NCBI GenBank assembly: GCA_021807105.1
Contig: JAKAPL010000012.1
Coordinates: 1-64,000, forward strand
Direction: 5' to 3'
Length of the DNA stretch: 64,000 nt
Source of the DNA: Myxococcales bacterium
GTDB taxonomy: Bacteria; Myxococcota; Myxococcia; Myxococcales; JAKAPL01
Of this stretch, positions 63,045 to 64,000 are shown in pieces (position 1 is the first letter of the stretch; each line of letters begins with the position of its first letter). The notes under the pieces were generated by a model. The model did not search any database. It was not told the origin of the DNA and saw nothing but the letters and a program-made list of their open reading frames with translations. A program made the position numbers and the translations under genes.

Positions 63045-63395
63045 ATGCGGGCATGGATTCGGTCTCTCCTGCTGCTGGCGGTGGCCCTCTCCGCGGGGCC
63101 GGCGGTCGCCAAGCCGAAGGCAAAGGCCCAGCTCGTCCTCCAGGTCAAGCCCGCCGGGGCCCGCGTCTACATCGACAACCACGACATGGGCGAGGCGAGC
63201 GCGGGCAGGACCATCGACCTCTCCGCGGGCGTGCACGTCATCCGGCTCGTCTACAAGGGCGACGAGCGCGAAGAACCGATCAAGTTCGAGGCGGGCAGGA
63301 AGACGACATACAGCGTCCATTTCGACGAGGAGCCGAAGGGCGGCAAGAGCGCGGACGACGATCTGGACCTGCCGGGTTCCGTCGACTCGCCATGA
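63045..63395 (+). CDS. Secreted PEGA-like domain protein
   Basis: A signal peptide (LLLLAVALSAGPAVA) precedes one beta-domain with the PEGA pattern: LVLQVKPAGARVYIDNHDMG, then TIDLSAGVHVIRLVYKG and KFEAGRKTTYSVHF. A short acidic tail follows (DDDLDLPG). At 116 residues it has a single domain. PEGA proteins are surface or periplasmic and often bind cell wall. Its TGA overlaps the ATG of the nuclease gene (ATGA). Confidence 0.75.
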   Translation: MRAWIRSLLLLAVALSAGPAVAKPKAKAQLVLQVKPAGARVYIDNHDMGEASAGRTIDLSAGVHVIRLVYKGDEREEPIKFEAGRKTTYSVHFDEEPKGGKSADDDLDLPGSVDSP

Positions 63396-64000
63396 CCCCG
63401 CGGGGGCGCCTATGGCTCGGCGCGCACGAATCGATCGCGGGCGGACCCTCCCGGGCCTTCGAGCGAGCCGCCGCCGACGGCGCCGAAGCCGTCCAGATCT
63501 TCACGAAGAACGCGCGCGGTTGGGCCGCGACGCCGATCCCCCGGGAGGAGCGCGCCCGATTCCGGGCCGCGGCCGCCGCCGCGCGCATCCCGGTGATCGC
63601 CCACGCGAGCTACCTCGTGAACCTCGCCGCCGAGGCCCCCGTCTTGCGGGAGAAGAGCATCGCCGCGATGGCGGAGGAGGTGGCGCGCTGCGAGGCGCTC
63701 GGCATCCCCGACCTCGTGGTCCACCCGGGCAGCCACCCCGATCCCGAGCGCGGCGCCGTTCTCGCCGCGAGCGCCCTGGGCGAGATCCGTCGCCTCTCGC
63801 CCCAGGGCGGGACCCACATCCTCCTCGAGAACAGCGCCGGCCAGGGGCACGGCTTCGGCCGCCGCTTCGAAGATCTCGCGGCCATCCGGCGGGCGGCCGG
63901 GCGCCCGTCCTGGCTCGGGTACTGCCTCGACACCTGTCATCTGTTCGCCGCGGGTTACGACATCGCGAGCGCCGGCGGCTGGCGTGAGGTCGCCGAGACG
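63392..64000 (+). CDS. nfo: Deoxyribonuclease IV (AP endonuclease), truncated by the window end
   Basis: The 203 codons visible show the endonuclease IV fold: LWLGAHESIAGG at the start, VQIFTKNARGW, IPVIAHASYLVNLA, LVVHPGSH, HILLENSAGQG and LGYCLDTCHLFAAGYD, which include the zinc-ligand His/Glu positions (AHES, HAS, HPG, LEN, DTCH). The frame runs off the end, so the C-terminal ligands are not seen; this is why the ORF track does not list it. It repairs abasic sites. ATGA overlap with the PEGA gene. Confidence 0.92.
   Translation, partial: MTPRGRLWLGAHESIAGGPSRAFERAAADGAEAVQIFTKNARGWAATPIPREERARFRAAAAAARIPVIAHASYLVNLAAEAPVLREKSIAAMAEEVARCEALGIPDLVVHPGSHPDPERGAVLAASALGEIRRLSPQGGTHILLENSAGQGHGFGRRFEDLAAIRRAAGRPSWLGYCLDTCHLFAAGYDIASAGGWREVAET

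Overview
The window is 64 kb of very GC-rich DNA. It looks like a chromosomal segment of an uncultured Myxococcota / deltaproteobacterium-type Gram-negative. That placement is inferred from the many lipoproteins with Ser/Gly/Asp-rich low-complexity linkers, the YVYW-repeat propeller lipoproteins, the Hcp-like Sel1 and von Willebrand lipoproteins, an alternative complex III operon, and SCP2 / acyl-CoA genes under a MerR-type regulator. No plasmid, phage or CRISPR signature is visible. Two tRNA genes are present: initiator Met at 58.7 kb and Leu(CAA) at 60.9 kb. Layout: 0-4.8 kb is a graveyard of mobile DNA. It holds a 28-unit 21-bp minisatellite, a truncated MITE, a split Rpn-like gene, a 2.5-kb IS with a frameshifted transposase, a broken methyltransferase, a broken ECF sigma factor and one intact small membrane gene. 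4.8-9.5 kb (minus strand) is the cell-shape operon mreC-mreD-mrdA-rodA without mreB. 9.6-11.2 kb encodes a PpiD/SurA-type periplasmic foldase. 11.5-19.5 kb is a lipid / acyl-CoA block (SDR, thiolase-like protein, DUF35 OB protein, acyl-CoA ligase, membrane protein, MerR regulator, SCP2 protein, acyl-CoA dehydrogenase); the same 15-bp palindrome sits in both of its promoter regions. 19.8-27.8 kb holds assorted single genes (hydrolase lipoprotein, inositol-monophosphatase-like, DctP-like, quinone oxidoreductase, thiL). 27.9-32 kb has a PBP4-type carboxypeptidase with a C-terminal extension, a glycosyltransferase and ssb. 32.1-39.6 kb (minus strand) is a complete alternative complex III operon headed by a cupredoxin. 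39.9-42.4 kb is a tandem pair of propeller lipoproteins, followed by a second mobile/minisatellite zone to 43.4 kb and then a CDF metal exporter. 45-49.6 kb is an isoprenoid operon (xseB, receiver, ispA, dxs, tlyA). 50-52.2 kb has chrA and epmA. 52.3-60.8 kb is rich in surface and secreted proteins. 61-64 kb ends with TPR, membrane, CBS and PEGA proteins and a truncated nfo. The strongest unexplained signals are repeats. Family 1 is a MITE of 173-211 bp with 16-bp terminal inverted repeats and 5-bp target duplications, in four complete and two partial copies. In three of the four complete copies the target duplication coincides with a stop codon of a flanking gene. Family 2 is an unrelated 186-bp element with CTAGGAGGCT/AGCCTCCTAG ends and two about-50-bp deletion derivatives, both of which form the TAG stop codon of the adjacent gene (ssb and a CBS gene). 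In addition, three loci carry 21-bp tandem repeats with the same period but unrelated sequence. All function statements come from reading motifs and family knowledge; no database search was run.
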